Both the position numbers and the translations under genes were made by a program. Shown here piece by piece: positions 35,430 through 44,737 of a stretch of DNA of 64,000 nt. The DNA comes from Pseudahrensia aquimaris. Lineage in GTDB: Bacteria > Pseudomonadota > Alphaproteobacteria > Rhizobiales > Rhizobiaceae. Each line of letters starts with the position of its first letter. Within the stretch, counting starts at the first letter, position 1. The stretch spans positions 558,001 to 622,000 of the forward strand of contig NZ_JBHTJV010000003.1 of NCBI RefSeq assembly GCF_042676045.1. Reading direction: 5' to 3'. The notes under the pieces were generated by a model. It saw nothing but the letters and a program-made list of their open reading frames with translations, was not told where the DNA came from and made no database searches.

Positions 35430-37157
35430 TCAATCGTTCTTTTTGAACACAACATCATCCAAAACCAGCAAACCCAAATCGGACGTGAAGAACACACCAA
35501 GCGCGTCTTCAATATCGTGCACCATTGGGCGACCCATGACGTTGAAGCTGGTGTTAAGCAAAATCGGTACGCCGGTTTCGCGATGGAATGCGGATATCAG
35601 CTCGTGGAAGAGCGGATTGCCCTGCTGAGTCACGCTTTGCAGGCGGCCTGTGTCGTCCGCATGGCGCACGCCTTCGGGAGCGCAGCCCGCCTTCCATTGC
35701 AGCGCACGCTCCATATAGGGAGACGGTTCGTAGTCGTCGAAATATTCCGGGCCGTGTTCGTGCAAAATCGCAGGTGCGAAAGGGCGAAATTCCTCTCGGA
35801 ATTTGACTGCGGAGTTGAGCCTTTCGCGGACTTCTGCTGATCTTGGGTCAGCCAAAATGGAGCGGTTTCCCAATGCACGGTGCCCAAATTCGGCCCTGCC
35901 CTGCACCCAGCCTACAATAGCGCCGCGGGCAAGCTCGCCAGCTACAAACTCGGCCAAGTGCTTCGCTTCTTTTGCTGTGAAGCATGGTTTCATACCATGT
36001 TTCAGCAAGCGCGTTTGGGTATTTTGAGACAGTTTTGAACCCAGATAAGGCGTTGTGAACCTTGGCACTTGCTGGTTCGGATGATCGTCTTTCCAAGCTA
36101 GCAATGCGGCACCGACAGAGTTGCCATCGTCACCGGGGGCCATCGGCACATGCAGGTTTTTGAAGGGCGTGGATCCAACTATCTTTCCGTTGGCGCTGGA
36201 GTTTAGGGCGCACCCACCGGTGAGAACCAGGTTTTCACCGCCCCAGCGCTCGTGAGCCACTGTCAGAAATTCGAACAACACATCCTCAAAAACCTTTTGC
36301 GCCGTGCAGGCCAGATCAGCGTTTTCCTTGAACCCCCGTTTTCGAAACGAAAGCAACTTTTCAAACCATGCCGCATGAGAACGGGAGAGCGAGAAACGGC
36401 TACCGTCAACTCTAACCACGGGGCGCAAGAGGTCGTAGAGTTCTTCATCAACCTCGCCATAGGCTGCCAAGCCCATCACTTTCCATTCCTCTCCAGCGAG
36501 AGGGTCAAAACCGATGGCATAGCAAACCTGGCTGTAGAAAATTCCCAAACTGGCCAAATTGGCGAATTGTTTGGAGTCGAGGCGCTGAAGTTCTCCGTTT
36601 TCAAACGAGAAAAATGCGGTGCTGGCCCCTTCCCCCATGCCGTCAACTACAACGCAGAGTGCTTTGTCGTATGGGCTGGAATAACAAGCTGTTGCAGCGT
36701 GGCACAGGTGATGGTTCCACGCTTGCTTTCTCATTTCAAAGCGAAAGCCGCTGCGCTCTCGCAAACGCAGATCGACGTTCAGCAGCATGTTGTTTGCTGT
36801 TGTTGGAGCTCTGTAAAGGGCATGGCGGAAATACCAACCGCGCCAGAGCATGGCCTCCTCGTCTGTCGGTCGGATCAATTTGAAAGTGGCTATGGCCAAG
36901 CGGCTAAGCGGTGCCAGCACGCTCGATGCACGCAGAGATGTTCTTGTCCATGTCAGATTTGCGCAGACTGGACCCTCGCGCACATAGTCATCCATGATTG
37001 GCTCAATCACGCCGAAAGGGTCAGGCGCTGCGTGCCAACCGCGCTTATATTTGAGGGCACGTTCGTTGGCTTCGGCAAAGACAACTTCACCATCTTCATT
37101 GACCACCGCTATTGAAGGGTCGTGTTGGGAGCATGAAAAGCCAAGATAAGTGGTCAC
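35430..37157 (-). CDS. NodU/CmcH-type O-carbamoyltransferase
   Basis: A 575-residue carbamoyltransferase that forms carbamoyl-adenylate from carbamoyl phosphate and ATP and transfers it to a hydroxyl. It has the Kae1-like N-terminal domain with HxxxH metal ligands (His149 and His153 in WNHHLCHAA), VLTGGCALNSSANGK and PGDDGNSVGAA, and the C-terminal YrdC-like region with RAEFGHRALGNRSILADPR. Family members decorate Nod factors and antibiotics. Its GTG start at 37157 overlaps the glycosyltransferase stop by 4 bp, so the product is probably carbamoylated after or along with glycosylation. Confidence 0.93.
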   Translation of the reverse strand: MTTYLGFSCSQHDPSIAVVNEDGEVVFAEANERALKYKRGWHAAPDPFGVIEPIMDDYVREGPVCANLTWTRTSLRASSVLAPLSRLAIATFKLIRPTDEEAMLWRGWYFRHALYRAPTTANNMLLNVDLRLRERSGFRFEMRKQAWNHHLCHAATACYSSPYDKALCVVVDGMGEGASTAFFSFENGELQRLDSKQFANLASLGIFYSQVCYAIGFDPLAGEEWKVMGLAAYGEVDEELYDLLRPVVRVDGSRFSLSRSHAAWFEKLLSFRKRGFKENADLACTAQKVFEDVLFEFLTVAHERWGGENLVLTGGCALNSSANGKIVGSTPFKNLHVPMAPGDDGNSVGAALLAWKDDHPNQQVPRFTTPYLGSKLSQNTQTRLLKHGMKPCFTAKEAKHLAEFVAGELARGAIVGWVQGRAEFGHRALGNRSILADPRSAEVRERLNSAVKFREEFRPFAPAILHEHGPEYFDDYEPSPYMERALQWKAGCAPEGVRHADDTGRLQSVTQQGNPLFHELISAFHRETGVPILLNTSFNVMGRPMVHDIEDALGVFFTSDLGLLVLDDVVFKKND

Positions 37158-38356
37158 GGGCGTTGCTCCAGCACATCGTTGATGATTTTCACACCAGCCG
37201 CTTCACCACCGGCCTGCAGCAGCCACTGCTGAATCTGACCCCAAGAATAGCTGCGCGTTTCAACTGACTTAAGAGCCTTAGCGATCACCTGCGCATTGCA
37301 TTCGTTGCCAGCTGCAAGACGCACCCCAAACCCCTTCGCTTCCAATTGAGAAGCAAGCACTTTCTGATCGGCGATTGTGGGGATAAACAGCGCGGGCTTG
37401 CTGTGTCTCACCGTTTCCCAAGTCGTTGCCATGCCGGCATGATGAATAACCACGGCCGCTTCAGCAATCAAAACTTCCAGATCGGGCACGGACTCAACAA
37501 TTGTGGCTGTCTGCCCAACGTATTGGTTTTCCAAGGACTGCCCCACCCGTTCAAGATGTTGAATATCCACCTTTCCTCCGCACTGAGCGATTACGGAATA
37601 TCCCGCCAAAAACGCGCCTTCGATGGCGGCTCTGAACCGTTCCGTTTCATTGTTGGACAGTGTGCCAAAAGTGATAAGAGCGTGTTTGCGTTCCACAGGT
37701 GAAACCGGCGCTTCGCTTTGTGAATAGGATGGACCGATATAATGGCGAGGCACGTCCCCACGCGGATTACCGACTTGCAGCGCCTCGATGCAGAACACCA
37801 ACTCGCATACGGGTGGCGCTAGCTTTCGCCAAGAGCGTTCCAAACCGAACGCCTCTTGCACTGACACTGCGAATTTCGATCTGAATTTTGAACGGATGAG
37901 TGCGGGCATGCCCTTACTCACATCGCGTGCCAATTTCAGCAGGCCATCTTCACGGCGCATCTGTCTTTGGGTTTCGCGGTTAAAAACCAAGGTTGGGATC
38001 GTGTGAACGCGTGGGATACTGAGTTCAGTTCCAATTCGGCTGCCCCACAGCGCCATGAAGTCCTGCACGATCAAACGCGGCGCCAAGGCTTCCACCTTGC
38101 CCAAAAGGGCCGGATAGATTGTTTCGGACGCATCGATCAGGTCTGCTGCCATCTTTATCAAATTGAAGTCCGGTGCATCAATGTCGTATTGAATTTCAGG
38201 ATATGCTTCGAAACGAGCGCCTGTCGCTCGAACGATGGTTTCGAATTTTGTATGACCAAAACAGACGACTTCTTGGCCGTCTTCCACCAAACCACGGAGC
38301 AGCGGTAACATGGGCTTAACATGGCCCATCGCCGGTGTGGTGAAGGCTACGATCAT
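37154..38356 (-). CDS. GT1-family (UGT/MGT-type) glycosyltransferase
   Basis: A 400-residue GT-B glycosyltransferase of the natural-product type. It starts MIVAFTTPAMGHVKPMLPLL, with acceptor-binding N-terminal domain, and has HHAGMATTWETVRHSKPALF and PTIADQKVLASQLEAKG of the nucleotide-sugar-binding region. These enzymes glycosylate macrolides, sterols, carotenoids and lipids. The ATG at 38356 is preferred over 38401. It is the upstream partner of the carbamoyltransferase gene; its sugar donor may be the product of UXS or of the epimerase next to it. Confidence 0.9.
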   Translation of the reverse strand: MIVAFTTPAMGHVKPMLPLLRGLVEDGQEVVCFGHTKFETIVRATGARFEAYPEIQYDIDAPDFNLIKMAADLIDASETIYPALLGKVEALAPRLIVQDFMALWGSRIGTELSIPRVHTIPTLVFNRETQRQMRREDGLLKLARDVSKGMPALIRSKFRSKFAVSVQEAFGLERSWRKLAPPVCELVFCIEALQVGNPRGDVPRHYIGPSYSQSEAPVSPVERKHALITFGTLSNNETERFRAAIEGAFLAGYSVIAQCGGKVDIQHLERVGQSLENQYVGQTATIVESVPDLEVLIAEAAVVIHHAGMATTWETVRHSKPALFIPTIADQKVLASQLEAKGFGVRLAAGNECNAQVIAKALKSVETRSYSWGQIQQWLLQAGGEAAGVKIINDVLEQRP

Positions 38357-38566
38357 CTCTGAAAAAGTCCTTCTTCCAAGGTGCACTCGCCTTGCTTTCA
38401 CGCTTCATCGCATTTCAGAAAGAATGCGAGGGGCAGAGCGCTTTAACAGTGGAAGCACATTTTCGCGTTCGGTTTTACAGTTATTGCGCATGTTTTTTGG
38501 ATTGTCCGGTCAATATTGGCGTGCGGACACTTCTTTAGCTAAAGTGCAGCAGCGCAAGGGGCACTT

Positions 38567-39622
38567 ATGAAGCGATTGTTTGTCACTGGATCATCCGGCC
38601 TGATTGGCTCTGAAGTTGTTAGCAAGTTCGCACGCGCTGGCTGGCAGGTACACGGCTTGGACAACAATATGCGCGCTGACTTTTTCGGGCCCTCCGGCGA
38701 TACCCGATGGAACCAACGCCGCCTGCTGAGCGAATTGAAGAACTTTGATCATTATGAAGTTGATATTCGCGACCGCAAACGGGTTGGCGCTTTGGTCAAA
38801 GAGATCAAACCGGACGCCATCGTCCATTGCGCAGCGCAACCCAGCCACGACCTTGCTGCCAGCCGGCCTTTCGACGACTTCGATATAAACGCTGGCGGCA
38901 CGCTGAACTTGCTGGAGGCTTGCCGCCAACACGCGGCAGAAGCACCATTTGTTCATATGAGCACCAACAAGGTTTACGGTGATGCACCAAACGAAATCAA
39001 TCTGGTGGAGCGCCAAACAAGATGGGACTACGACGATCCGGCTTTTGTCGATGGCATTGCAGAGACATTTCGCATTGATCAGAGCAAGCACTCGATCTTC
39101 GGCGCGTCGAAGGTGGCTGCGGACGTGATGGTACAGGAGTATGGCCGTTATTTTGGTATGCCCACCTGCACTTTACGCGGTGGCTGCCTGTCCGGCCCAA
39201 ATCATGCTGGCGTAGAGCTACACGGCTTTTTGAGCCACCTCGTGCGATGCAATGTTGAGGGACGAAAATACACAGTCTTCGGCTACAAGGGAAAACAGGT
39301 GCGCGACAACATTCACAGCACCGACGTTGCTGCATTTGTCTTGCAGTTCATTGAGGCTCCACGCGCTGCCGAAGTCTATAACATCGGCGGTGGGAAGCAG
39401 AATTCAGTGTCTATTCTGGAAGCATTTGAAATCGCCAGCGACGTTTCGGGAAAGGCGATGGTGTATGACTACGTGGACCGTAATCGGGCAGGCGATCACA
39501 TCTGCTATTATTCAGATCTGACAAAAATGAAGACGCACTACCCGAATTGGGAAATTACCAGATCGGTACGTGATATTATCGAAGAAATTCATGCTGCCAC
39601 CACCCCTCAAGCAACCACCTGA
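38567..39622 (+). CDS. CDP-paratose-2-epimerase-like SDR
   Basis: A 351-residue extended SDR acting on a nucleotide sugar. TGSSGLIGSEV (7-17) binds NAD, and DNNMRADFFGPSGDTRWN fits the CDP-paratose/tyvelose epimerase subfamily. The usual YxxxK catalytic pair reads FGASK (Phe178, Lys182). GGGKQNSVSILEAF and DNIHST follow the family. The product could be a deoxyhexose donor. It starts 210 bp from the divergent GT1 gene and ends 13 bp from the convergent UXS gene. AAGGGG precedes the ATG. Confidence 0.82.
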   Translation: MKRLFVTGSSGLIGSEVVSKFARAGWQVHGLDNNMRADFFGPSGDTRWNQRRLLSELKNFDHYEVDIRDRKRVGALVKEIKPDAIVHCAAQPSHDLAASRPFDDFDINAGGTLNLLEACRQHAAEAPFVHMSTNKVYGDAPNEINLVERQTRWDYDDPAFVDGIAETFRIDQSKHSIFGASKVAADVMVQEYGRYFGMPTCTLRGGCLSGPNHAGVELHGFLSHLVRCNVEGRKYTVFGYKGKQVRDNIHSTDVAAFVLQFIEAPRAAEVYNIGGGKQNSVSILEAFEIASDVSGKAMVYDYVDRNRAGDHICYYSDLTKMKTHYPNWEITRSVRDIIEEIHAATTPQATT

Positions 39623-39635
39623 ACATGGCGATACG

Positions 39636-40604
39636 CTAGCCTACCGCGCTGTTGTCTTGGGCAAGCTGTTTTTCAAAATAGGCAATCGTTCGCTTTAAAC
39701 CGTCTTCAAGACCTACGATCGGTTCCCAATCCAAATCCGCACGGGCGCGGGTAATGTCCGGGCGGCGGCGCAGAGGATCATCTTGCGGCAACGGGTGGAA
39801 CACGATCTTGGAACGAGAGCCCGTCAGGTCTATGGCCCGCTGCGCCAGTTGCCGGATCGAAATTTCTTTGGGGTTGCCGAGGTTAATAGGACCAGTCAGT
39901 TCGGCAGGTCTGTGCATCAACCGAAACAGTCCGTCGACCAGATCATCAACATAGCAAAAAGAGCGCGTTTGGCTGCCGTCGCCATAAACTCTGATATCTT
40001 TGTTTTGCAATGACCTCACGACGAAGTTTGAGACCACTCGACCGTCATGCTGATGCATTCGCGGGCCATAAGTGTTGAAAATTCGGGCAACCTTAATGTC
40101 GACGCCAAACTGGCGGTGATAGTCGAAAAACAACGTCTCCGCACACCGCTTGCCTTCGTCGTAGCAGGAGCGAATTCCGATTGGATTGACATTTCCCCAA
40201 TAGGTTTCAGGTTGCGGGTGAACGGCGGGGTCGCCATAGACTTCAGATGTAGATGCTTGGAGAATGCGACACCGCGATTTCTTGGCGAGTTCCAAAAGGT
40301 TGATCGCGCCGATCACATTAGTTCGAACCGTGCTCACCGGATCCCGTTGGTATTGGCAAGGTGATGCCGGACAAGCGAGATTGTAGATTTCGTCCACCTC
40401 TGCATGCAGTGGTTCAGTTACGTCGTGAACCAACATTTTGAAATCAACGTGGTTGGCGAATTTCTCGACATTGACTGCTGTTCCGGTTGAGAAATTGTCC
40501 ACACAGACAACGCTGTGCCCTTCATTCATCAGACGTTCGCACAAATGCGAGCCGAGAAAACCAGCGCCGCCAGCAACGAGAACTTTCTTGCTTAGCTTGG
40601 TCAT
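39636..40604 (-). CDS. UDP-glucuronate decarboxylase (UXS, UDP-xylose synthase)
   Basis: A 322-residue SDR with GGAGFLGSHL near the N-terminus, NLACPASPCQYQRDPVST, STSEVYGDP and the YDEGKR active-site motif (Tyr148, Lys152). It converts UDP-glucuronic acid to UDP-xylose through oxidation and decarboxylation at C4. The ATG at 40604 overlaps the stop of the adenylating-enzyme gene by 4 bp, fixing the start. UDP-xylose would then be a donor for the neighbouring GT1. Confidence 0.92.
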   Translation of the reverse strand: MTKLSKKVLVAGGAGFLGSHLCERLMNEGHSVVCVDNFSTGTAVNVEKFANHVDFKMLVHDVTEPLHAEVDEIYNLACPASPCQYQRDPVSTVRTNVIGAINLLELAKKSRCRILQASTSEVYGDPAVHPQPETYWGNVNPIGIRSCYDEGKRCAETLFFDYHRQFGVDIKVARIFNTYGPRMHQHDGRVVSNFVVRSLQNKDIRVYGDGSQTRSFCYVDDLVDGLFRLMHRPAELTGPINLGNPKEISIRQLAQRAIDLTGSRSKIVFHPLPQDDPLRRRPDITRARADLDWEPIVGLEDGLKRTIAYFEKQLAQDNSAVG

Positions 40605-41917
40605 ATCTTGCTCGCCATCGAACTTGATTTGGAGTCTGAGACACGGCCTTCCAACCGACATTCCACGCGGCGAAGTTTACCCCGGGGCGGTTCAGTCAGT
40701 TGTTCAAAAGCCAGATTAATGGACGGCTCGCAGCCATGCTTTGCAAACAATTCGACAAGCCGCGCCCTTGCGCGCTCACCGATATCGGAGAGGCAGTCCT
40801 GTTCAAGCTTCAATTCAATGCGCTCTGGTGCTGTCTGAATGACACGGAAATCCCTGATGGTTCGATCGGTGTCCACGATTGTGTTTCGGATGAGATCGGG
40901 CGTGATTTCCACCGCGTTTCCGCTTGTATCGGAAAGCTTAAATACATCGTCCACACGACCTATGACTTCGCTCACAACGCGCAGGGGCGAACCACAGGGG
41001 CATGGTGCACTGTCCATACGCAGCAGGTCGTTCATTCGGTATCGCATCATGATTTGGGTTGTGCGGCTGAAGTCTGAAATGATGGGAGAGACCAGGCCAT
41101 CACCAACATCTTCCAGCTCGAAATGCATGCAATCTTCGCACAGGTGCAATCGGTTATGCTTGCAAGAAACCGCGAGCAGGCCTTCACTCGCCATATAGAT
41201 TTCGCGCAGCCGCGTTTTCAAACCGGCCTCGATGATATTCCTATCGAAAGCCTCCAGCTTCTCCGCAGCCGAGAACACCGACCTTGGCGATACGGCAACA
41301 CCCATCTCCACCATTCGGCGCAACACTCGGGGAGGCGCAATCAGTATGGTGGGGACAAAACCCTCTAGACCGTCAATCAAGCTGTCGAGCGGATTGCTGG
41401 TATCAAAAAACTGTAACTGCAATCGGCTGGTTTTGTTGGCCGTATCGTATAGCGGCGTATCGAGCGGCAGCATGACGGCAACGCGGTCTTTGTGACGCCA
41501 GAAGTCCGGCACGCCCTTGGCAAGGATTGCTCCTAACCATCTAAACCGCTCCTGTTGCGAAATGACGAAAAGGCCACGGTTACCACTTGTACCTGTGCTG
41601 GCTCCTACGACGTAAGGCCCGATTTGCTTTGGGCCTGCAAACGCTTCCCAGCCCTGTTTCGCCGAAATCCCTGCGCTGTTGTAGGCGGCAAAATCCGCCA
41701 TCAAATCGGCTTTGGTCATCACTGGGAATTGTTGCAATCGCGAACCGTCCCTCGCCGCTTCGCCAAATGCGGGAACGGCGCTGACATGCCGCTTGATCCA
41801 ATTTGATAAGCGCTTGGTCTGCCATTTTTCCACCGATGTCGCGCTACCATGGATTAACGGGAATGTGCGCACCCGCAGGTAGGAGCCGAGTGCATGATAA
41901 AGGCCGACCGCGCTCAT
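40601..41917 (-). CDS. CapK/F390-synthetase-like adenylate-forming enzyme
   Basis: A 438-residue protein of the PaaK/CapK branch of adenylate-forming enzymes. GASTGTSGNRG (105-115) is the nucleotide-binding loop, and YMASEGLL and YRMNDLLRMD are consistent with ANL-like A5 and A8 regions. Cys clusters CEDC and CPCG may bind zinc, as in PaaK relatives. Related genes are annotated as coenzyme F390 or CoF synthetase-related, but no F420 biology is expected here. It may activate an acyl or beta-hydroxy-acyl intermediate. Its ATG overlaps the metallo-hydrolase stop. Confidence 0.85.
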   Translation of the reverse strand: MSAVGLYHALGSYLRVRTFPLIHGSATSVEKWQTKRLSNWIKRHVSAVPAFGEAARDGSRLQQFPVMTKADLMADFAAYNSAGISAKQGWEAFAGPKQIGPYVVGASTGTSGNRGLFVISQQERFRWLGAILAKGVPDFWRHKDRVAVMLPLDTPLYDTANKTSRLQLQFFDTSNPLDSLIDGLEGFVPTILIAPPRVLRRMVEMGVAVSPRSVFSAAEKLEAFDRNIIEAGLKTRLREIYMASEGLLAVSCKHNRLHLCEDCMHFELEDVGDGLVSPIISDFSRTTQIMMRYRMNDLLRMDSAPCPCGSPLRVVSEVIGRVDDVFKLSDTSGNAVEITPDLIRNTIVDTDRTIRDFRVIQTAPERIELKLEQDCLSDIGERARARLVELFAKHGCEPSINLAFEQLTEPPRGKLRRVECRLEGRVSDSKSSSMASKI

Positions 41918-42756
41918 CCCGCGGCACCTTCGGCTGGAACGTTTCGATCAATATCGCGTTCGTGAAGGTGCCAATCATGGCACAACAAAACATCCGCTCC
42001 CTGCTTCATGTAGGCCTGAATTTTTTCCACACTCTCCATCGCTTCAACGCGGTTGTTATATGTTCGGTTGGCAGGAAAGCCGGGCATTTTGTTTTCCAAC
42101 AACGCATCTCGTGCCCATTGCACGTCAGCGGCATAGAGAAAAGGTGGATCAGTTTGCGGGAAAAACACGCCTATTTGGCCTTCCAGATGGCCAGGCAACG
42201 CGATAGCGATCAGCGAACCGTCTCCAGCGATGTCAGTGCCGTCTGTCGCGTTCCGTTCCCCGCCATTGTCTTCAATGAAGGACAGCCGAGTTTCGAAGTC
42301 ATCCGGCAGCAGCGTTGGATAGACGCCTTCAAGCGCGTTTGAGATTCTCGTTTTGGCTTGAAGGCTTTGCCAAGCGGCTTTTGAACAAAGAAACCGCGCC
42401 TGCGGCAAATCTCTCAAACCGCCTATATGGTCTGCATGAAAATGGGTGATAATGACGGTGTCGATATCAACCGGCTGTAAGCCCAAGCGGGCAAGGCCGC
42501 TTTCCAGCGGCGCGTCATTGATAATTTTGGGGCGCAACAACAGCCCATAGAGTTTCAAAAACCAATCTTGTTTGGTGAGGCTGAAAACGTGCTTGCTGTA
42601 TCCGGTATCGATCAGCGTATGGCCTAGTTTGGGATGATGGAAATATCCAACGCGCACGCGCAGTGGCACGACCTTTCGCCCTCCGCCTTTCAACACAAGC
42701 CCACGCATGACGGGCATGATTGAACTGGTGAAGAATACCGGACCGGGCAGTGTCAC
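41914..42756 (-). CDS. Metallo-beta-lactamase-fold hydrolase
   Basis: A 280-residue MBL-fold protein. It has the THFHADHIGG motif (residues 104-113) for a dinuclear metal centre, GHLEGQIGVFF further on, and other His/Asp ligands. The chain most resembles the AttM/AhlD branch that includes quorum-quenching lactonases, although a substrate is not determined. Its GTG start overlaps the SDR stop by 4 bp and its stop overlaps the CapK-type gene start, so it is part of the five-gene operon. A role in opening or trimming a lactone or thioester intermediate is inferred. Confidence 0.82.
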   Translation of the reverse strand: MTLPGPVFFTSSIMPVMRGLVLKGGGRKVVPLRVRVGYFHHPKLGHTLIDTGYSKHVFSLTKQDWFLKLYGLLLRPKIINDAPLESGLARLGLQPVDIDTVIITHFHADHIGGLRDLPQARFLCSKAAWQSLQAKTRISNALEGVYPTLLPDDFETRLSFIEDNGGERNATDGTDIAGDGSLIAIALPGHLEGQIGVFFPQTDPPFLYAADVQWARDALLENKMPGFPANRTYNNRVEAMESVEKIQAYMKQGADVLLCHDWHLHERDIDRNVPAEGAAG

Positions 42757-43733
42757 GCGCTTTGCTCGCTGAAGGTTCGGGACAGACCTTCATCAAATGA
42801 TATTCGAGGTTGCCAATTGAGCAGTCTTTGCGCTTTTGAAATATCGAGCGTCTGGCTGTACGCAAAAATACCGAGACCATAGGCCGTCACCCGCGGCTCT
42901 GGCTGGTTTTTGCGCAGGCGCGCGATGCCTTCGCCCAACCGCACGGCCGCTAAAGCTGGTGCCACCGGGAGGTTGCGCCACCGAACGCGCGTGCCGCTGG
43001 CCGCGCATGCCTTTTCGACTATTTCTCCGATGGGAAGCGCATCGCCGCCAGAGACGTTAAACACTTCACCTGTCGCTGCTGTGCCCGCGTTCAACGTCGC
43101 CATAATGGCAAAAACAACATCCTCCACATACGTTATATCGGTCTTTGCGGCACCGTTGCGAAAGCGTGGTAGCGGCCCGGTCGCAGCAGCTTTCAACAGC
43201 CTTGGCAACAAGGCGGTATCGCCCGCTCCGTAAATGCCCCTGGGGCGCAAAATGCTGAACGGGACACCGCTGTCACGGACACGCTGTTCAGCAATTGCCT
43301 TGGTCTCCGCGTAAGCGTTGATTGGCTTGGGCAGCGGTTGCGTTTCACGAATGCCTATTTGGTCTTCAAACTTGAAATACACCGCCGGTGTCGACACGTG
43401 AACGAAGTGGCGCACGTTCAGCTTTGACGCCAAGTCGAGGCAGTTTTGTGTGCCGTCAACATTGGCAGACCAAAACTGGCGCTGATGGCCCCAAGCCGAT
43501 GAATATGCGGCGCAGTGAACGATCGCAGTCACGCCACCAAGCGTTGCCAGCAGATTTTCGTCCATCGGTTCAGCCATATCCCAGACAAAACGATTGCAAT
43601 CTGCCATTGGCAGTTGCACCAGCAATTGTTCGTTTCGCCCTGTGGCGATGACGTCAACTTTCTCCGTCACAAGACTGCGCACCAGTGAACCGCCTAAGAA
43701 GCCAGTCGCGCCTGTTACAAGCACCCGTCCCAC
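42753..43733 (-). CDS. OleD-like NAD(P)-dependent reductase/epimerase-family SDR
   Basis: A 326-residue extended SDR: TGATGFLGGSL at the N-terminus, VHVSTPAVY, and the YAETK catalytic pair (Tyr141, Lys145). It resembles OleD/3-beta-HSD-type enzymes that reduce 2-alkyl-3-ketoacyl compounds in long-chain olefin biosynthesis (SAWGHQRQFWSANVDGTQN matches the OleD style). The GTG start lies 2 bp beyond the KAS III gene stop. In this operon it is a natural candidate to reduce the ketone produced by the condensing enzyme. Confidence 0.85.
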   Translation of the reverse strand: MGRVLVTGATGFLGGSLVRSLVTEKVDVIATGRNEQLLVQLPMADCNRFVWDMAEPMDENLLATLGGVTAIVHCAAYSSAWGHQRQFWSANVDGTQNCLDLASKLNVRHFVHVSTPAVYFKFEDQIGIRETQPLPKPINAYAETKAIAEQRVRDSGVPFSILRPRGIYGAGDTALLPRLLKAAATGPLPRFRNGAAKTDITYVEDVVFAIMATLNAGTAATGEVFNVSGGDALPIGEIVEKACAASGTRVRWRNLPVAPALAAVRLGEGIARLRKNQPEPRVTAYGLGIFAYSQTLDISKAQRLLNWQPRISFDEGLSRTFSEQSA

Positions 43734-43735
43734 GC

Positions 43736-44737
43736 CTAAAGCCCCATCACAATTCCGCCGAACGAAACACCGGCTGACGTGCCGAGCATAAGAATTCGGT
43801 CGCCTCTTTTGATGAGGCCACTCTCGTTTGCATAGTCTAGCGTGAAGGGGATGGAGGCCGCGATTTGATTGCCAACTTGCGAAGCGATGTTGACGACGCG
43901 CTCTGATTTGAAACCGCAGAGTTTAATCATGTGCGCCAGTGCACTTGGGCTCGCCTGATGGGGTATCACAAGATCAATATCATTTTGTTGCAATCCCGTT
44001 GACGCGAGCAGCTTCTCAACGAAGGAACCAAAGTGTTTGGCAGTTAGACGGAACAGTTCTTTTCCGTCCATCGTGAACTGACTGTGCGCGGCGAACATGT
44101 CGGGCTGCTTTGCAAAATCGAAACGGGTGCCGCCCGCTGCGAGCGAGCAATTGTCGTAGGCCGAAGCATGAGTCTCAAAGCGGGCAGCAAACAGTTTTTT
44201 CGAAGGGGCCGACGTCAAAACTGCTGCCGCTGCGCCATCGCCGAATAGCCCAGCAACATCGGGTTGGGTTTTCCACGGCAGGCCACGTGAGGCCAGCTCA
44301 GACGAAACGATCAGGATTTTGGAATAAGCACCAATAAGGCCATTTGCAAATTCAAGTGCCGCGGGAAAACCCAAGCAGGTGCAGTTTATGTCTGTCGCAA
44401 AACACGTTCCGTCGGTGATGCTTAAAGCACGTTGGATGGCAGGAGCTGTGGCGGGTATCGGTTGAAATGGAACGGCGCAGGCGCTGATAATGAGATCAAT
44501 ATCTTGTGCATCAATGCCGGCCTTGGATATGGCGGTTTTTGCAGCCGCAACACCGAGATCAATCTGGTTTTCTTCGTCACAGAAATAGCGGCTCGACACA
44601 CCGGTTTTTGCTTCCAAAAATCCTGGCTTCAGCCCGTGGAGCTCTTCCAAATGGCAAGATTTAAACATGTCTGTAGGCAAGGCACGCCCTGTGCCAACAA
44701 TTGCAAAATTGCCAGAGTTTTTGGGATGCAAATGCAC
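43736..44737 (-). CDS. KAS III-type 3-oxoacyl-ACP synthase (OleA/FabH superfamily)
   Basis: A 333-residue thiolase-fold condensing enzyme with a complete triad: Cys121 in INCTCLGFPAALEF, His260 in VIPHQASPSAL and Asn290 in VGNQIAASIP. This fits FabH-like KAS III; OleA-like acyl-acyl condensation is possible. The first gene of a five-gene leftward operon. The start is uncertain: a GTG at 44737 is the most upstream possibility, no ATG lies near, and no strong ribosome-binding site is seen. Confidence 0.9.
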   Translation of the reverse strand: MHLHPKNSGNFAIVGTGRALPTDMFKSCHLEELHGLKPGFLEAKTGVSSRYFCDEENQIDLGVAAAKTAISKAGIDAQDIDLIISACAVPFQPIPATAPAIQRALSITDGTCFATDINCTCLGFPAALEFANGLIGAYSKILIVSSELASRGLPWKTQPDVAGLFGDGAAAAVLTSAPSKKLFAARFETHASAYDNCSLAAGGTRFDFAKQPDMFAAHSQFTMDGKELFRLTAKHFGSFVEKLLASTGLQQNDIDLVIPHQASPSALAHMIKLCGFKSERVVNIASQVGNQIAASIPFTLDYANESGLIKRGDRILMLGTSAGVSFGGIVMGL

